The notes under the pieces: generated by a model | What the model saw: only the letters and a program-made list of their open reading frames with translations | Told to the model about the DNA's origin: nothing | Database searches by the model: none | Translations under genes and position numbers: made by a program | NCBI GenBank assembly: GCA_018260425.1 | Contig: JAGLBD010000001.1 | Coordinates: 1 to 64,000 of the forward strand | Source: Pseudogulbenkiania sp. | GTDB lineage: Bacteria > Pseudomonadota > Gammaproteobacteria > Burkholderiales > Chromobacteriaceae | DNA: 64,000 bases | Direction: 5' to 3' | Shown here: positions 55,087-64,000 of the stretch, piece by piece | How the letters are laid out: the number at the start of each line of letters is the position of its first letter | How positions within the stretch are numbered: position 1 is the stretch's first letter

Positions 55087-56091
55087 TTAGCTATGGCCGA
55101 GGCTGATCCACAGATAAACCAGATACAAGCCACCGTTGACCAGCAAATAACCGACCTTGATCCCTTTGCTGGCGGTGATACGCAGCCACACGGCAGCGAG
55201 CAAGGTCAGCATGATGCCGGCGAACACTTCGGTGCGTGGCACCCATGGTGTCAATGAAATGCCGATGGCCGGCAGTAGTGTTCCCTGAAAGACCATGGCA
55301 CCGGTGATGTTGCCGAAGGCCAGCGTGTCCTTGCCCTTGCGGATCCACAGAATGGAATTGATCTTTTCCGGGAGTTCGGTGGCAATCGGGATAATCATTA
55401 GCGACAGCAGCAGCGGTGTAATGCCCAGCAGGCTCGAAGCAGCTTCCACGCCACTGATGAAGCCCTTGGCACCACCGACCAACAGTGCCAGTCCCAGCGC
55501 CAGCTGTAGCAGTACGGTGACCATATTGACTGGCAAACCGAAGCGTTGCAGGAACATCGCGCCCCCCGCCTCGGTGCCATGCCCGTCATCGACCAGGCAG
55601 GCAGAGGCACGCAGAGTGAGTGCGACGTAGACGATATAAAGCAGCACCAGTGCGATGCAGATCGCCAGCCGCAGTTTCGCGCTGCCGACAAACATGGCGG
55701 CTGCCGACAGGGTATAGGCGATCAGAAAGACATTGAGGTCGCGCCGCAATCCACCGGATTCAGGGCGGATGGCGCCCGCCAGACCGCGGGAGCGCACGAC
55801 GGCAAGACCCATCAGACAGGTCGACAGGGTCGATAGCATCAGGGGTGCGCCAAGAATGGCGCCAACCCCGATCTCTTCGTTGACGGCCATCGAGCCCGAA
55901 CCGCCGATGATGGCCAGGATCGGTACCAGGGTTTCCGGCATGGCGGTGCCGACGGCGGCAAACAATGAGCCGGTCACGCCTTCCGAGATGCCGAGACGTT
56001 CACCGAGATGTTCGAGGGCGTTGGTGAAAACTTCTGCCGCGACCAGAATGATCAGCAGCATCAGCAGTAGCATGGAGAGGGTAGTGGCCAT
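55087..56091 (-). CDS. CaCA-family sodium/calcium exchanger
   Basis: The 334-residue inner membrane protein has about ten membrane helices in two inverted halves. The alpha-repeat motifs typical of cation/Ca2+ antiporters are seen as SLFAAVGTAMPETLVPILA (first half) and SLMIIPIATELPEKINSILW (second half), each with the conserved acidic residue. The ions moved are an inference from the family. It is transcribed alone with the terminator shared with tal. Confidence 0.88.
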   Translation of the reverse strand: MATTLSMLLLMLLIILVAAEVFTNALEHLGERLGISEGVTGSLFAAVGTAMPETLVPILAIIGGSGSMAVNEEIGVGAILGAPLMLSTLSTCLMGLAVVRSRGLAGAIRPESGGLRRDLNVFLIAYTLSAAAMFVGSAKLRLAICIALVLLYIVYVALTLRASACLVDDGHGTEAGGAMFLQRFGLPVNMVTVLLQLALGLALLVGGAKGFISGVEAASSLLGITPLLLSLMIIPIATELPEKINSILWIRKGKDTLAFGNITGAMVFQGTLLPAIGISLTPWVPRTEVFAGIMLTLLAAVWLRITASKGIKVGYLLVNGGLYLVYLWISLGHS

Positions 56092-56150
56092 GGGGCAATG
56101 CTAATGGTGGATGGTAATCCATTATTCTACCCCATGACGGTAGGTGCTGT

Positions 56151-56678
56151 TCAGCAGGCTGCTTTGCGGCGTGCAGCCATATGTTCACCGGCCAGACGTT
56201 TTTCTTCGGCGGTAAGAATGATGTCGGCGGTCGGGATCAGCCAGGCTTCTTCAATGGCGGCATGTTCGCGGTACAGGCGGACAAACTCCTGAATTTCGAT
56301 ACGGCTGATCACATCGATGTCGCCGTCACGCAAAGCGCGCAGATCGTCGCGGATGGCATTCCAGCAGGAGTGCAGATAGCCATGCTCGGCCGCCAGTTGT
56401 TCCAGCTTCGGTGCCGAAGAGGGAACCCGTGCCAACAGGATCGGGAACAGTTCGTCCTCTTCATCGCTGTGGTGCGCGGGACCGGCCATCTCGAAATAAC
56501 GAATCACCGCATCAATGGCCTGACGTGCCACCTCATCGACGCCGTTTTCAGCGATATAGGGGGGCAATTTGTCCAGCTGGTCACAAAAGCGGCGAATCTT
56601 GTCGTGACAGGCCAGCAACATTTCCAGCGGTTCATCAAAGCTCGGGGCTGGTTTGCCCAGGCGGTCGAGGGTCAACAT
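56151..56678 (-). CDS. Hemerythrin-domain protein
   Basis: The 175-residue protein is a single hemerythrin-like four-helix bundle. Candidate di-iron ligands are seen in ACHDKIRRF, AHHSDEEDELFP, AEHGYLHSCW and REHAAIEEAWLIPTAD. Such proteins sense or handle oxygen, nitric oxide or iron; which applies here is not shown. ATG 56678 with a GGAGAT site is preferred over an in-frame codon further upstream. Confidence 0.88.
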   Translation of the reverse strand: MLTLDRLGKPAPSFDEPLEMLLACHDKIRRFCDQLDKLPPYIAENGVDEVARQAIDAVIRYFEMAGPAHHSDEEDELFPILLARVPSSAPKLEQLAAEHGYLHSCWNAIRDDLRALRDGDIDVISRIEIQEFVRLYREHAAIEEAWLIPTADIILTAEEKRLAGEHMAARRKAAC

Positions 56679-56812
56679 GGCGGATCTCCGGTAGGTGAGG
56701 GTCATGCCCAGTATCGACGATCAGTGTGACGAATGTCCTGATGTTTCTCAACAATGCGCGGGACGTGCTTTGGCGCTACCATGAGAGACCCATTTCAGGC
56801 GGATCAGGTGGT

Positions 56813-57799
56813 ATGCAAGCTTTCAGTGTGGTCTTGCTGGCGAGGGACAGCACCTTGCCGGCAGCAGAGATTGTGGCCTTGGCGAACGACGCGCCTCAGG
56901 GAGGCATTGGCTTCGCCAATGCCGCGGCGCTGGCGGCCTTTCCTGGCGAGTTGTGGGGCAGCTTCGACGATGAAGGGCGCCTTGCCGGGATGCTGGCAAC
57001 GCTCCCCGAGGGGGAGGGTGTTGCTATTGTGGCCTGGCGAGTGGCGCCGGACCGGCGTCGCGAAGGCTGGGGCAGCCGTTTGCTCAACCGCGTGCTGTCC
57101 TGCCATGCCGACGTCGCCATTCATTTGGCCACAGAGTCCCCTGCCGCACTGTCATTGTTGCTCAAGGCCGGTTTTATCGGCTCGGACCCGCATGGTTCCT
57201 GCCAGCGACTGCACTATCGGCGTGGCGATGACCTGGCTGGTCCGGTGCTGACACTGGATGGTGAGGGGTGGGTCAGTGGCGCACGTCATATCCCGTCGCC
57301 CAATGTCAATGAGCGACCGGCGGGCTGCGCCGAGGAATTACTGGTGATTCACAACATCAGTTTGCCGCCGTTCCGCTATGGCGGTCAGGGGGTCGAGCAA
57401 TTGTTCACCAATTGTCTGAACCCCGAAGAGCATCCCTATTATCAGGGCATTCATGCCTTGCGTGTTTCGGCGCATTTCTTTGTCAGGCGCGATGGTGCCC
57501 TGCTGCAATTTGCACCGACCGGGGCACGGGCCTGGCACGCCGGCATTTCCGAGTTTAAAGGGCGTAGCGGCTGCAACGACTTTTCTGTTGGTGTGGAGAT
57601 GGAAGGCTGTGACTTCGAACCCTTCAGCGATGCGCAGTACCGCACCCTGATCGCCTTGATCCGTTGTCTGTCGAAGACCTTGCCGTTGGCGGCGATGACG
57701 GGCCATCAAGACATTGCCCCGGGCCGCAAGAGCGATCCGGGGCAATGGTTTGACTGGGAGCGGGTGCGCCGTGCGGTGCCCCTGCCGGTCCAGCGTTAA
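56813..57799 (+). CDS. ampD: Fusion of a GNAT-like domain with the amidase AmpD
   Basis: The 328-residue protein joins two domains. The N-terminal ~145 residues resemble a GNAT acetyltransferase (VAWRVAPDRRREGWGSRLLNRVL, the acetyl-CoA loop, then LLLKAGFIG). The C-terminal ~180 residues are a full AmpD, the cytoplasmic 1,6-anhydro-N-acetylmuramyl-L-alanine amidase of cell-wall recycling: WVSGARHIPSPNV, VIHNISLPP, RAWHAG, GHQDIAPGRKSDPG, with the zinc ligands His, His and Asp in place. No stop or new start separates them. Usual AmpD is about 185 residues. The start at ATG 56813 has an AGGTGG site; an upstream start at 56726 is less likely. Its stop shares bases with the convergent kup stop. 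Confidence 0.88.
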   Translation: MQAFSVVLLARDSTLPAAEIVALANDAPQGGIGFANAAALAAFPGELWGSFDDEGRLAGMLATLPEGEGVAIVAWRVAPDRRREGWGSRLLNRVLSCHADVAIHLATESPAALSLLLKAGFIGSDPHGSCQRLHYRRGDDLAGPVLTLDGEGWVSGARHIPSPNVNERPAGCAEELLVIHNISLPPFRYGGQGVEQLFTNCLNPEEHPYYQGIHALRVSAHFFVRRDGALLQFAPTGARAWHAGISEFKGRSGCNDFSVGVEMEGCDFEPFSDAQYRTLIALIRCLSKTLPLAAMTGHQDIAPGRKSDPGQWFDWERVRRAVPLPVQR

Positions 57800-59661
57800 A
57801 GTTCGACTTGCGCGCCCATCTCGACCACGCGGTTGGTCGGGATGCTGAAGAAGTCGGTGGCGCGCAGGGCGTTGCGGCTCATCCAGACGAACAGGTGTTC
57901 GCGCCATTGGGCCATGCCCGGCCGATCGGTCGAAATCAGCGTTTCGCGCGACAGGAAGAACGAGGTGTCCATGACTTCGAATTCCAGTCCCTGCTCGGCG
58001 GCACACGCCAGAATTTCATTCATGTCGGGCGTTTCCATGAAGCCGTAGCTGGCTACCACGCGCCAGAAGCTTTGCGACAACCGGGTGATTTCCAGGCGCT
58101 CGGCTTTGTCGACATACGGTACATCTTCCGTATTGGCCGTCAGCAATACCACCCGTTCATGCAACACCTTGTTGTGCTTGAGGTTATGCAGCAGGGCATG
58201 CGGTACGCCATGGGTCGTGCCGGTCAGGAACACCGCGGTGCCTTCAACGCGTGACGGCGGATATTCCTCGATATTGCTGATGAAGCTTTCCAGCGGCAGC
58301 GCATGCTCGCGGATGCGCTCGGACAGCAGCTCGCGCCCCTGTTTCCAGGTCAGCATCATGGTGAAGATCACGATGCCGATCAGCAGCGGCAACCAGCCTC
58401 CGTGGGAGATCTTGAGCAGGTTGGCACTGAAGAACACCATGTCGATGCTCAGGAACAGGGCGGTAACACCGGCGGCCAGCCACAGCGGCCAGCGCCAATT
58501 GATGCGGGCCACGACAAAAAACAGCAAGGAGGTGATGACCATGGTGCCGGTAACGGCAATGCCATAGGCCGCTGCCAGATTGGCCGAGGAACGGAAGGAC
58601 ACCACCACGATCATCACGGCCACCAGCAGCGCCCAGTTGACGAAGGGGAGGTAGATCTGGCCGATTTCACGTTCCGAGGTGTGGTCAATCAGCATGCGCG
58701 GGCAGTAACCCAGCTGGATGGCCTGGCGCGTCAGGGAGTAGGCCCCGGAAATCACCGCTTGCGAGGCGATGACCGTGGCCAGCGTGGCAAGAATGATCAG
58801 CGGCAACAGGCCCCATTTGGGCGCCAGATTGAAGAACGGGTTGTCGATGGCCGCCGGGTTGCTGAGCAACAACGCGCCTTGACCGAAATAGTTAAGCACC
58901 AGACCCGGCAGCACGAAGCTGAACCAGGCCATGCGGATCGGCTTGCGGCCAAAATGGCCCATGTCCGCGTACAGGGCTTCGGCGCCGGTCAGCGCCAGCA
59001 CTACCGAACCCATGGTCAGGAAAGCCGCCCAGCCGTGTTCGGAGATCAGTTTGACCCCGTAATAGGGGTTGACCGCCGCCAGCACGCCAGGCACCTGGAT
59101 GATTTTCACCAGACCCAGCAGGCCGATAACGAAGAACCACAGCATCATGACCGGGCCAAACAGTTTGCCGACGTGGGCGGTGCCGAATTTCTGCAGCAGA
59201 AACAAGCCGGTCAGCACGGCGACCGACATGGGCAGCACGTAGCTCGACAGGTTATCGTTGATGACTTCCAGCCCCTCGGCGGCTGACAACACCGACATGG
59301 CCGGGGTAATGATGGCGTCACCATAGAACAATGCCGCCCCGAACAGGCCGAGGACAATGATTCGCGTGCGTGCCGGTCCACCGAGATAACGGCGTGCCAG
59401 TGCCATCAGCACCATGATCCCGCCTTCGCCGCGATTGTCGGCGCGCAGGATAAAGGCGACATATTTAACGGTGACCACCAACAGAATGGCCCAGAAAATC
59501 ATCGACAGGATGCCGAGGACGTTATCGTGGTTCAGTGGCAGGTGGGCCGTTGCAAAGCATTCTTTCAGGGTGTACAGCGGGCTTGTGCCGATATCACCGT
59601 ACACGACGCCCATGGCTGCCAGGGTAATGGCGGCCAGGCTGTGTTTTTCGTGTTCCTGCAT
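57796..59661 (-). CDS. kup: KUP-family potassium uptake protein
   Basis: A proton-coupled potassium importer of 621 residues, the normal length. Twelve membrane segments are followed by a soluble C-terminal domain. The N-terminal signature GVVYGDIGTSPLYTLKE is the family hallmark, with NRGEGGIMVLMAL and GDAIITPAMSVLSA also present. It is transcribed alone; its stop overlaps that of ampD. Confidence 0.96.
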   Translation of the reverse strand: MQEHEKHSLAAITLAAMGVVYGDIGTSPLYTLKECFATAHLPLNHDNVLGILSMIFWAILLVVTVKYVAFILRADNRGEGGIMVLMALARRYLGGPARTRIIVLGLFGAALFYGDAIITPAMSVLSAAEGLEVINDNLSSYVLPMSVAVLTGLFLLQKFGTAHVGKLFGPVMMLWFFVIGLLGLVKIIQVPGVLAAVNPYYGVKLISEHGWAAFLTMGSVVLALTGAEALYADMGHFGRKPIRMAWFSFVLPGLVLNYFGQGALLLSNPAAIDNPFFNLAPKWGLLPLIILATLATVIASQAVISGAYSLTRQAIQLGYCPRMLIDHTSEREIGQIYLPFVNWALLVAVMIVVVSFRSSANLAAAYGIAVTGTMVITSLLFFVVARINWRWPLWLAAGVTALFLSIDMVFFSANLLKISHGGWLPLLIGIVIFTMMLTWKQGRELLSERIREHALPLESFISNIEEYPPSRVEGTAVFLTGTTHGVPHALLHNLKHNKVLHERVVLLTANTEDVPYVDKAERLEITRLSQSFWRVVASYGFMETPDMNEILACAAEQGLEFEVMDTSFFLSRETLISTDRPGMAQWREHLFVWMSRNALRATDFFSIPTNRVVEMGAQVEL

Positions 59662-59974
59662 GGTTCTCAGACTAGGTATATGGTTTTATTGGCAATCCTG
59701 GCGTGTCAGGCCTTTTTTTGGATGCCCCGTTCTGACTTGCGCGAAGCTTACTCCTGTCATCGCAGAGTGAACAGAGGTAGTTGAAATGGCTAGACTGCCC
59801 TTGCTTACGGCGCATCTCCGCTGTTTGAGGGGGGAATCGGGCTGCGGGTCTCATGCGGCAATGCACCGGCCGGCTCTCCCGCCACCGGCACCCGCCACAC
59901 GGAGCGGTTTCGCCAGTGGGGCCAAAACGCTACAATCATCGTCATCTGACAGGTTTATCGAGGATTCGTCAATC

Positions 59975-61687
59975 ATGCGTGCATCGCAGTATTTTATTTC
60001 CACTCTCAAGGAAGCGCCCAACGAGGCCGAACTCCCCAGCCACAAACTGATGTTGCGTGCCGGCATGATCAAGCGTATCGCTTCGGGGATCTACACCTGG
60101 ATGCCGCTCGGGCTGAAAGTGTTGCGCAAGGTGGAAGCCGTGGTCCGTCAGGAGATGGAAGCGGCCGGTTCGGTCGAACTGTTCATGCCGGCGGTACAAC
60201 CTGCCGAGTTGTGGCAGGAGTCGGGTCGCTGGGAACAGTACGAAACCGGCTTGATGCTGCGCATCAAGGATCGCCACGAACGCGAGTTTTGCTTCGGCCC
60301 GACGCATGAAGAAGTGATCACCGACGTGGTTCGCAAGGAAATCAACAGCTACAAACAGCTGCCGAAGAACTTCTTCCAGATCCAGACCAAGTTCCGCGAC
60401 GAAACACGTCCGCGATTCGGGGTGATGCGTGCCCGTGAGTTCATTATGAAGGATGCTTACTCCTTCCATGCCGACTTCGACAGTCTGGTTGACACCTATG
60501 GCCGCATGTATCAGGCGTACAGCGCGGTATTCAATCGTCTGGGGCTGAAGTTCCGTGCCGTTGCCGCCGATACCGGCGCGATCGGCGGCACCGGTTCGCA
60601 CGAGTTTCAGGTGCTGGCCGATTCGGGCGAGGATCTGATTGCCTACTGTCCCGACTCTGACTTCGCCGCCAATATCGAACTGGCCGAGGCGGTAGCGCCG
60701 GCTGGTGAACGACCTGCGGCTGCTGCGGCGCTGGAGCGCGTTGCTACCCCGGGCGTAAAAACCATCGATGAGCTGGTGACCTTCCTGTCCACCGATATTC
60801 GCCGCACCGTGAAAGCCGTGGTGGTCGAAAGCGATGAGGGGACTCCGGTACTGATGCTGGTTCGTGGCGACCATACCCTCAATGAAATCAAGGCCGAGAA
60901 AATCGCCGGAATCAAGAAGCCACTGACGTTTGCCGCACCTGATGCGATTCGTAGCGCGTTCGGCGCCGGTCCGGGCTCCTTGGGACCGGTCGGCTTCAAA
61001 GGCCGCATCATTGCCGACCGTACGGTCGCCCTGATGGCCGACATGATCACCGGCGGTAATGAAGACGGTGTTCACCTTACCGGTGTGAACTTCGGACGTG
61101 ACTGCGCCGAGCCGGAAGTCGCGGATATCCGCAATGTGGTGATCGGCGATGCCTCGCCGTGCGGCAAAGGCGTGCTGGATATCTGTCGCGGTATCGAAGT
61201 CGGCCACATTTTCCAGTTGCGTACCAAGTATGCAGAGCCGATGGGCTGCACCTTCCTCAACCGCGAGGGTAAACAACAGGTCATGGAAATGGGCTGCTAC
61301 GGTATCGGGGTTTCCCGCGTGGTGGCAGCGGCTATCGAACAGAACTTTGATGAGCGCGGCATCATTTTCACCGATGCCATGGCGCCGTTCACCGTGGTCA
61401 TCGTGCCGATGGGCTACGGTCGCAGCGAAACCGTTCGTGCTGCTGCCGACGAGCTGTACCAACAGTTCCGCGCGGCCGGTGTCGATGTGCTGCTGGATGA
61501 CCGTGACGAACGTCCTGGCGTATTGCTGGCCGACTCCGAACTGATCGGTATTCCCCACCGCGTCGTGATCGGCGATCGTGGTCTCAAGGAAGGCCAGGTG
61601 GAATACCAGGGTCGTCGCGACAGCGAGGCGTCGCAAGTGGCATTGGCCGAGGTGTTTGCCCATGTCCGTGCTCGCCTGACGGTATGA
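59975..61687 (+). CDS. proS: Prolyl-tRNA synthetase
   Basis: A class II synthetase of the bacterial type, 570 residues, with the INS editing domain in the middle. Motifs: [17 protein letters not shown], motif 2 [27 protein letters not shown] as motif 3, and the C-terminal anticodon domain with DDRDERPGV. The start at ATG 59975 follows a GAGG site; earlier in-frame sequence is not conserved-looking. A TACAAT -10 box lies at 59931-59936. The lytic transglycosylase gene follows at once. Confidence 0.97.
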   Translation: MRASQYFISTLKEAPNEAELPSHKLMLRAGMIKRIASGIYTWMPLGLKVLRKVEAVVRQEMEAAGSVELFMPAVQPAELWQESGRWEQYETGLMLRIKDRHEREFCFGPTHEEVITDVVRKEINSYKQLPKNFFQIQTKFRDETRPRFGVMRAREFIMKDAYSFHADFDSLVDTYGRMYQAYSAVFNRLGLKFRAVAADTGAIGGTGSHEFQVLADSGEDLIAYCPDSDFAANIELAEAVAPAGERPAAAAALERVATPGVKTIDELVTFLSTDIRRTVKAVVVESDEGTPVLMLVRGDHTLNEIKAEKIAGIKKPLTFAAPDAIRSAFGAGPGSLGPVGFKGRIIADRTVALMADMITGGNEDGVHLTGVNFGRDCAEPEVADIRNVVIGDASPCGKGVLDICRGIEVGHIFQLRTKYAEPMGCTFLNREGKQQVMEMGCYGIGVSRVVAAAIEQNFDERGIIFTDAMAPFTVVIVPMGYGRSETVRAAADELYQQFRAAGVDVLLDDRDERPGVLLADSELIGIPHRVVIGDRGLKEGQVEYQGRRDSEASQVALAEVFAHVRARLTV

Positions 61688-61688
61688 C

Positions 61689-62318
61689 ATGATGTGGTGT
61701 CGACGCGACATGGCGGGGCTATGTGTCGGACTGGCGCTTGCCTTGCCGGCATGGGCTGGTGCGCAGCGCGAGGAAGCGCTCTCTGCCAATGTTGCGTCGG
61801 CGATGCACCGCTCGGTCAGCGATGCGAATGCGCCGCGACTGGTGTTCGATGACCCGGCGACCGGGCAACTCTGGCTGGCGGAAATGTCGCGGCGTCTCGC
61901 ACGGCAAGTTCCCGACCGCTGGATGCGCGAGCGTTTGCTGACGGCCATCCAGTACGAAGCGGCGCGTGCCGGTCTGGATCCGCAGTTGGTGCTGGGTTTG
62001 GTCCAGGTGGAGAGCGGCTTTCGTAAATATGCCATTTCCAGCGTGGGTGCCCGCGGCCTGATGCAGGTGATGCCGTTCTGGGTGCGCAGCATCGGCGCGG
62101 CCGACCACAACCTGTTTGAACTGACCACCAACCTGCGTTACGGGTGCACCATCCTGCGTCACTATCTGGACAGCGAGAACGGTAATCTGTTCATGGCGCT
62201 GGGCCGTTACAACGGCAGCCGGGGGCGTCGCGAGTATCCGGACAGTGTGATCGCTGCCTGGAAAACCCGTTGGCAATGGACGCCTCCACCGCCGGTCGCC
62301 ACGGCCATGGCGCGCTGA
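61689..62318 (+). CDS. Lytic transglycosylase (SLT domain)
   Basis: The 209-residue protein has a signal peptide (cleavage near AWA/GA) and an SLT domain (about 75-190) that cuts peptidoglycan to 1,6-anhydro products. The catalytic glutamate is in QVESGF, followed by SSVGARGLMQVMPFW and GRYNGSRGRREYPD. It is 1 bp after proS; the start may be ATG 61689 or 61692. Products of such enzymes are substrates in the AmpD recycling pathway. Confidence 0.88.
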   Translation: MMWCRRDMAGLCVGLALALPAWAGAQREEALSANVASAMHRSVSDANAPRLVFDDPATGQLWLAEMSRRLARQVPDRWMRERLLTAIQYEAARAGLDPQLVLGLVQVESGFRKYAISSVGARGLMQVMPFWVRSIGAADHNLFELTTNLRYGCTILRHYLDSENGNLFMALGRYNGSRGRREYPDSVIAAWKTRWQWTPPPPVATAMAR

Positions 62319-62321
62319 GTC

Positions 62322-63443
62322 ATGCTGCGCTGGCTGCTGTTCTGGCTCTGCTGGCAGACTTCACTGGCGTTCGCCGTGGAGCTGACAGAGCCTGCGCTGG
62401 GCGAGCGCATCGAGATGCTGCCGGGGGCCTCTGGTACGCGTCTGCAAACCACGCTGTTCCGGCCCGCCGGCGCGGGCCCCTTCCCTTTGGTCATCATCAA
62501 TCATGGCAAGTCCACCGGATCTGCCAGTGCCGAACCCCGCTTTCGTCCGCTGACTGCGGCGCAATTCTTTCTGGCTCGCGGCTATCTGGTGGCCGTGCCA
62601 ATGCGCAGCGGGTTTGCCGGGTCTTCCGGACGCTATCAGGCGACGGGCTGTGACCCGGCGGCTGAAGGCCTAAGGCAGGCCGAGGATATTCAGGCGGCAC
62701 TGCGTACCTTGGCGCGGCGTCCCGACGTGGACCCCCGGCGTGTCCTGCTGGTCGGGGTCAGCTCGGGGGCCTGGGCGACACTGGCCGCCGGAAGTCATTC
62801 CTTGCCCGGTGTGCAAGGTCTGTTGAACTTTGCCGGCGGTGTGCGTCTGGAAGGCTGCCCACGCTGGCAAGACGCTTTGGCCGTCGCGGCGGCCGGGTAT
62901 GGTCGTCAAACCCGGGTTCCTTCGCTGTGGTTTTACGGTAGCAATGACAGTTTTTTTGCCGAACCGGTATGGCGCGAGATGTTCCGGCGCTATCGGTCGG
63001 GTGGTGCGCCGGCTGACATGGTGGCTTACGGAGCCTTCGAGCACGATGCACATGCCCTGTTTACCTCTCGCTCCGGGCTGGACATTTGGGAAACCCCGGT
63101 AACGTTGTTTCTGGCCCGAACCGGATTGCCGGTGGCGACCCGGTTTCCGGAGTACCTGCCACCCCGTGCCATGAGTGCTCCGGCCGCGACGGCCTTTGCC
63201 GCACTCGATAATGTCTCCGCCATTCCTTTCATCAATGAGGCCGCCCGGGCGACCTATCGAACCTTCTTGAACAAACCGCGACCGCGAGCCTTTGCCATTG
63301 CCGCAGACGGGGCATGGGGTGCCGCCTGGCAGGGGGATGATCCCTTGGCCCGCGCTCTGGCCATCTGCCGGCGTGGTACCCGTCAAACCTGTCGTCTCTA
63401 TGCCGTGGATGACAAAGTAGTGTGGAACACCGGCCTGCGTTGA
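62322..63443 (+). CDS. Secreted alpha/beta hydrolase
   Basis: The 373-residue protein has a signal peptide (MLRWLLFWLCWQTSLAFA) and a dienelactone-hydrolase-like fold. Catalytic residues: nucleophile in GVSSGAW, acid in YGSNDSF, histidine in EHDAHAL. A C-terminal extension of about 100 residues has a CRRGTRQTC motif. The substrate is unknown. It follows the lytic transglycosylase by 3 bp and is likely co-transcribed. Confidence 0.8.
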   Translation: MLRWLLFWLCWQTSLAFAVELTEPALGERIEMLPGASGTRLQTTLFRPAGAGPFPLVIINHGKSTGSASAEPRFRPLTAAQFFLARGYLVAVPMRSGFAGSSGRYQATGCDPAAEGLRQAEDIQAALRTLARRPDVDPRRVLLVGVSSGAWATLAAGSHSLPGVQGLLNFAGGVRLEGCPRWQDALAVAAAGYGRQTRVPSLWFYGSNDSFFAEPVWREMFRRYRSGGAPADMVAYGAFEHDAHALFTSRSGLDIWETPVTLFLARTGLPVATRFPEYLPPRAMSAPAATAFAALDNVSAIPFINEAARATYRTFLNKPRPRAFAIAADGAWGAAWQGDDPLARALAICRRGTRQTCRLYAVDDKVVWNTGLR

Positions 63444-63832
63444 TCTTATATGCTGGATGATTTAGTCGCAGTGTGAATTCATCCGGCATGGCGTGTCGTA
63501 GCGCTGCCAGTCAGAGTCGCTCGGCGTGTTCCTAGGTAAACCGTTGCTTTTCTGATAGTTGCAGAGATCGGCACGTAGTTCTTCTTATTGAGGCACGTTG
63601 ATGAACGTGGTATAAATTGCGCACCATTAGTTAAAAACATTTTTCACTGTTTGTTGTGAAAGCGGTGGTGTTGTCCGTGCCTTATCGATAGGATTCAGAC
63701 ATCACCCTGTCAGGTTACATAACCTGTCATAGTGAACAGGTAGCATCTCAGGGATGTACAAGGCGCAGGGGCATGTCCCGCGAGAGGGACTCCTGCATAA
63801 CAGCCCGTTTTGATAGTGAGGCAAGGTCGTCG
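63444..63832 (+). promoter_or_regulatory. Promoter and long leader of the exopolysaccharide gene
   Basis: About 390 bases without a gene. An 11-bp hairpin without T run lies at 63450-63489. A probable promoter is TTGAGG (63588-63593) and TATAAA (63611-63616), 17-bp spacing, giving a leader of about 210 nt. The leader holds the perfect palindrome CAGGTTACATAACCTG (63711-63726) and a two-part hairpin GCAGG/CCTGC with inner GTCCC/GGGAC (63765-63796). These may be sites of regulation. I see no c-di-GMP riboswitch pattern. Confidence 0.55.
63711..63726. promoter_or_regulatory. Perfect palindrome in the exopolysaccharide leader
   Basis: CAGGTTACATAACCTG consists of two 7-base arms around CA. It is downstream of the promoter, so it could be a roadblock-type operator or an RNA hairpin. 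A further ACAGGT half-site lies at 63736-63741. Confidence 0.5.
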
Positions 63833-64000
63833 ATGAATTTCGAACTTTTCATCCAGATTCTGAAAGCGCGCCGGCGTATCGGCATCGGAGTCTTTGGTGG
63901 TGTGGTGGTCCTGACCCTGTTGGTCAGTCTGGTTATGCCCAAGCAATACACGGCAGATACCAGTCTGGCCATTGACGTCAAGGCCACCGACCCGGTGACG
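63833..64000 (+). CDS. Wzz/GumC-type chain-length determinant, N-terminal part
   Basis: The gene runs off the window after 56 codons. The visible part starts MNFELFIQILKARRR, has a membrane helix (about residues 17-34) and continues KQYTADTSLAIDVKATDPVT. This is the N-terminus of polysaccharide co-polymerases of the Wzz/GumC/EpsF type, which control exopolysaccharide chain length in the inner membrane. A GAGGCAAGG site lies upstream. An exopolysaccharide cluster probably continues to the right. Confidence 0.8.
   Translation, partial: MNFELFIQILKARRRIGIGVFGGVVVLTLLVSLVMPKQYTADTSLAIDVKATDPVT

Overview
The window is a chromosomal segment of a GC-rich betaproteobacterium, most likely of the order Neisseriales (Chromobacteriaceae-like). 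This is inferred from gene content and order, not from a search: rfaE2-birA-coaX-SPOR, dusB-fis-purH-purD, leuS-lptE-holA, nadD-rsfS-rlmH, an aceE-aceF-lpdA operon whose E3 carries its own lipoyl domain, and 6S RNA between zapA and the folate cyclo-ligase gene. Most of it is ordinary, densely packed core genome. I found no tRNA, rRNA, CRISPR array or intact insertion sequence.

Layout. 0.3-4.2 kb: a ferritin-like protein, then a tightly overlapping run for heptose activation, biotin ligase, pantothenate kinase and a SPOR protein. 4.2-9.8 kb: a small secreted protein, a ureohydrolase behind a hairpin that covers its ribosome binding site, a GNAT, a phosphatase-like protein lacking a catalytic histidine, zapB-like/zapA, 6S RNA, folate cyclo-ligase, a proline iminopeptidase-like hydrolase and an EVE protein. 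9.9-17.8 kb: leuS-lptE-holA facing nadD, rsfS, rlmH and carbonic anhydrase. 17.9-21.6 kb: a BigR-type sulfide/persulfide module, with divergent blh and bigR-pmpA-pmpB-sulP around one AT-rich dyad. 21.7-35.1 kb: BepA-like protease, the pyruvate dehydrogenase operon and tamAB. 35.2-48.0 kb: an unknown protein, a large GGDEF-EAL protein, RNase P RNA, dusB-fis, purH-purD, tsaC-like, an isolated tolQ, a YedA-like exporter, gap and an Lrp regulator.

48.0-51.6 kb is the only clearly accessory stretch. It has lower GC, a structured intergenic RNA candidate ending in a strong terminator, a higB/higA-type toxin-antitoxin pair whose antitoxin is fused to an ImmA/IrrE metallopeptidase, and two short gene remnants. 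51.7-63.4 kb returns to core genes: phoB-phoR behind a clear Pho box, transaldolase, a cation exchanger, hemerythrin, a GNAT-AmpD fusion, kup, proS, a lytic transglycosylase and an alpha/beta hydrolase. The window ends inside a Wzz/GumC-type exopolysaccharide gene preceded by a long leader with a perfect palindrome.

The items most worth follow-up are the GNAT-AmpD fusion, the structured RNA candidate at 48.12-48.30 kb, the HigB/HigA-ImmA module, the BigR-SulP module and the tolQ that lacks tolR.
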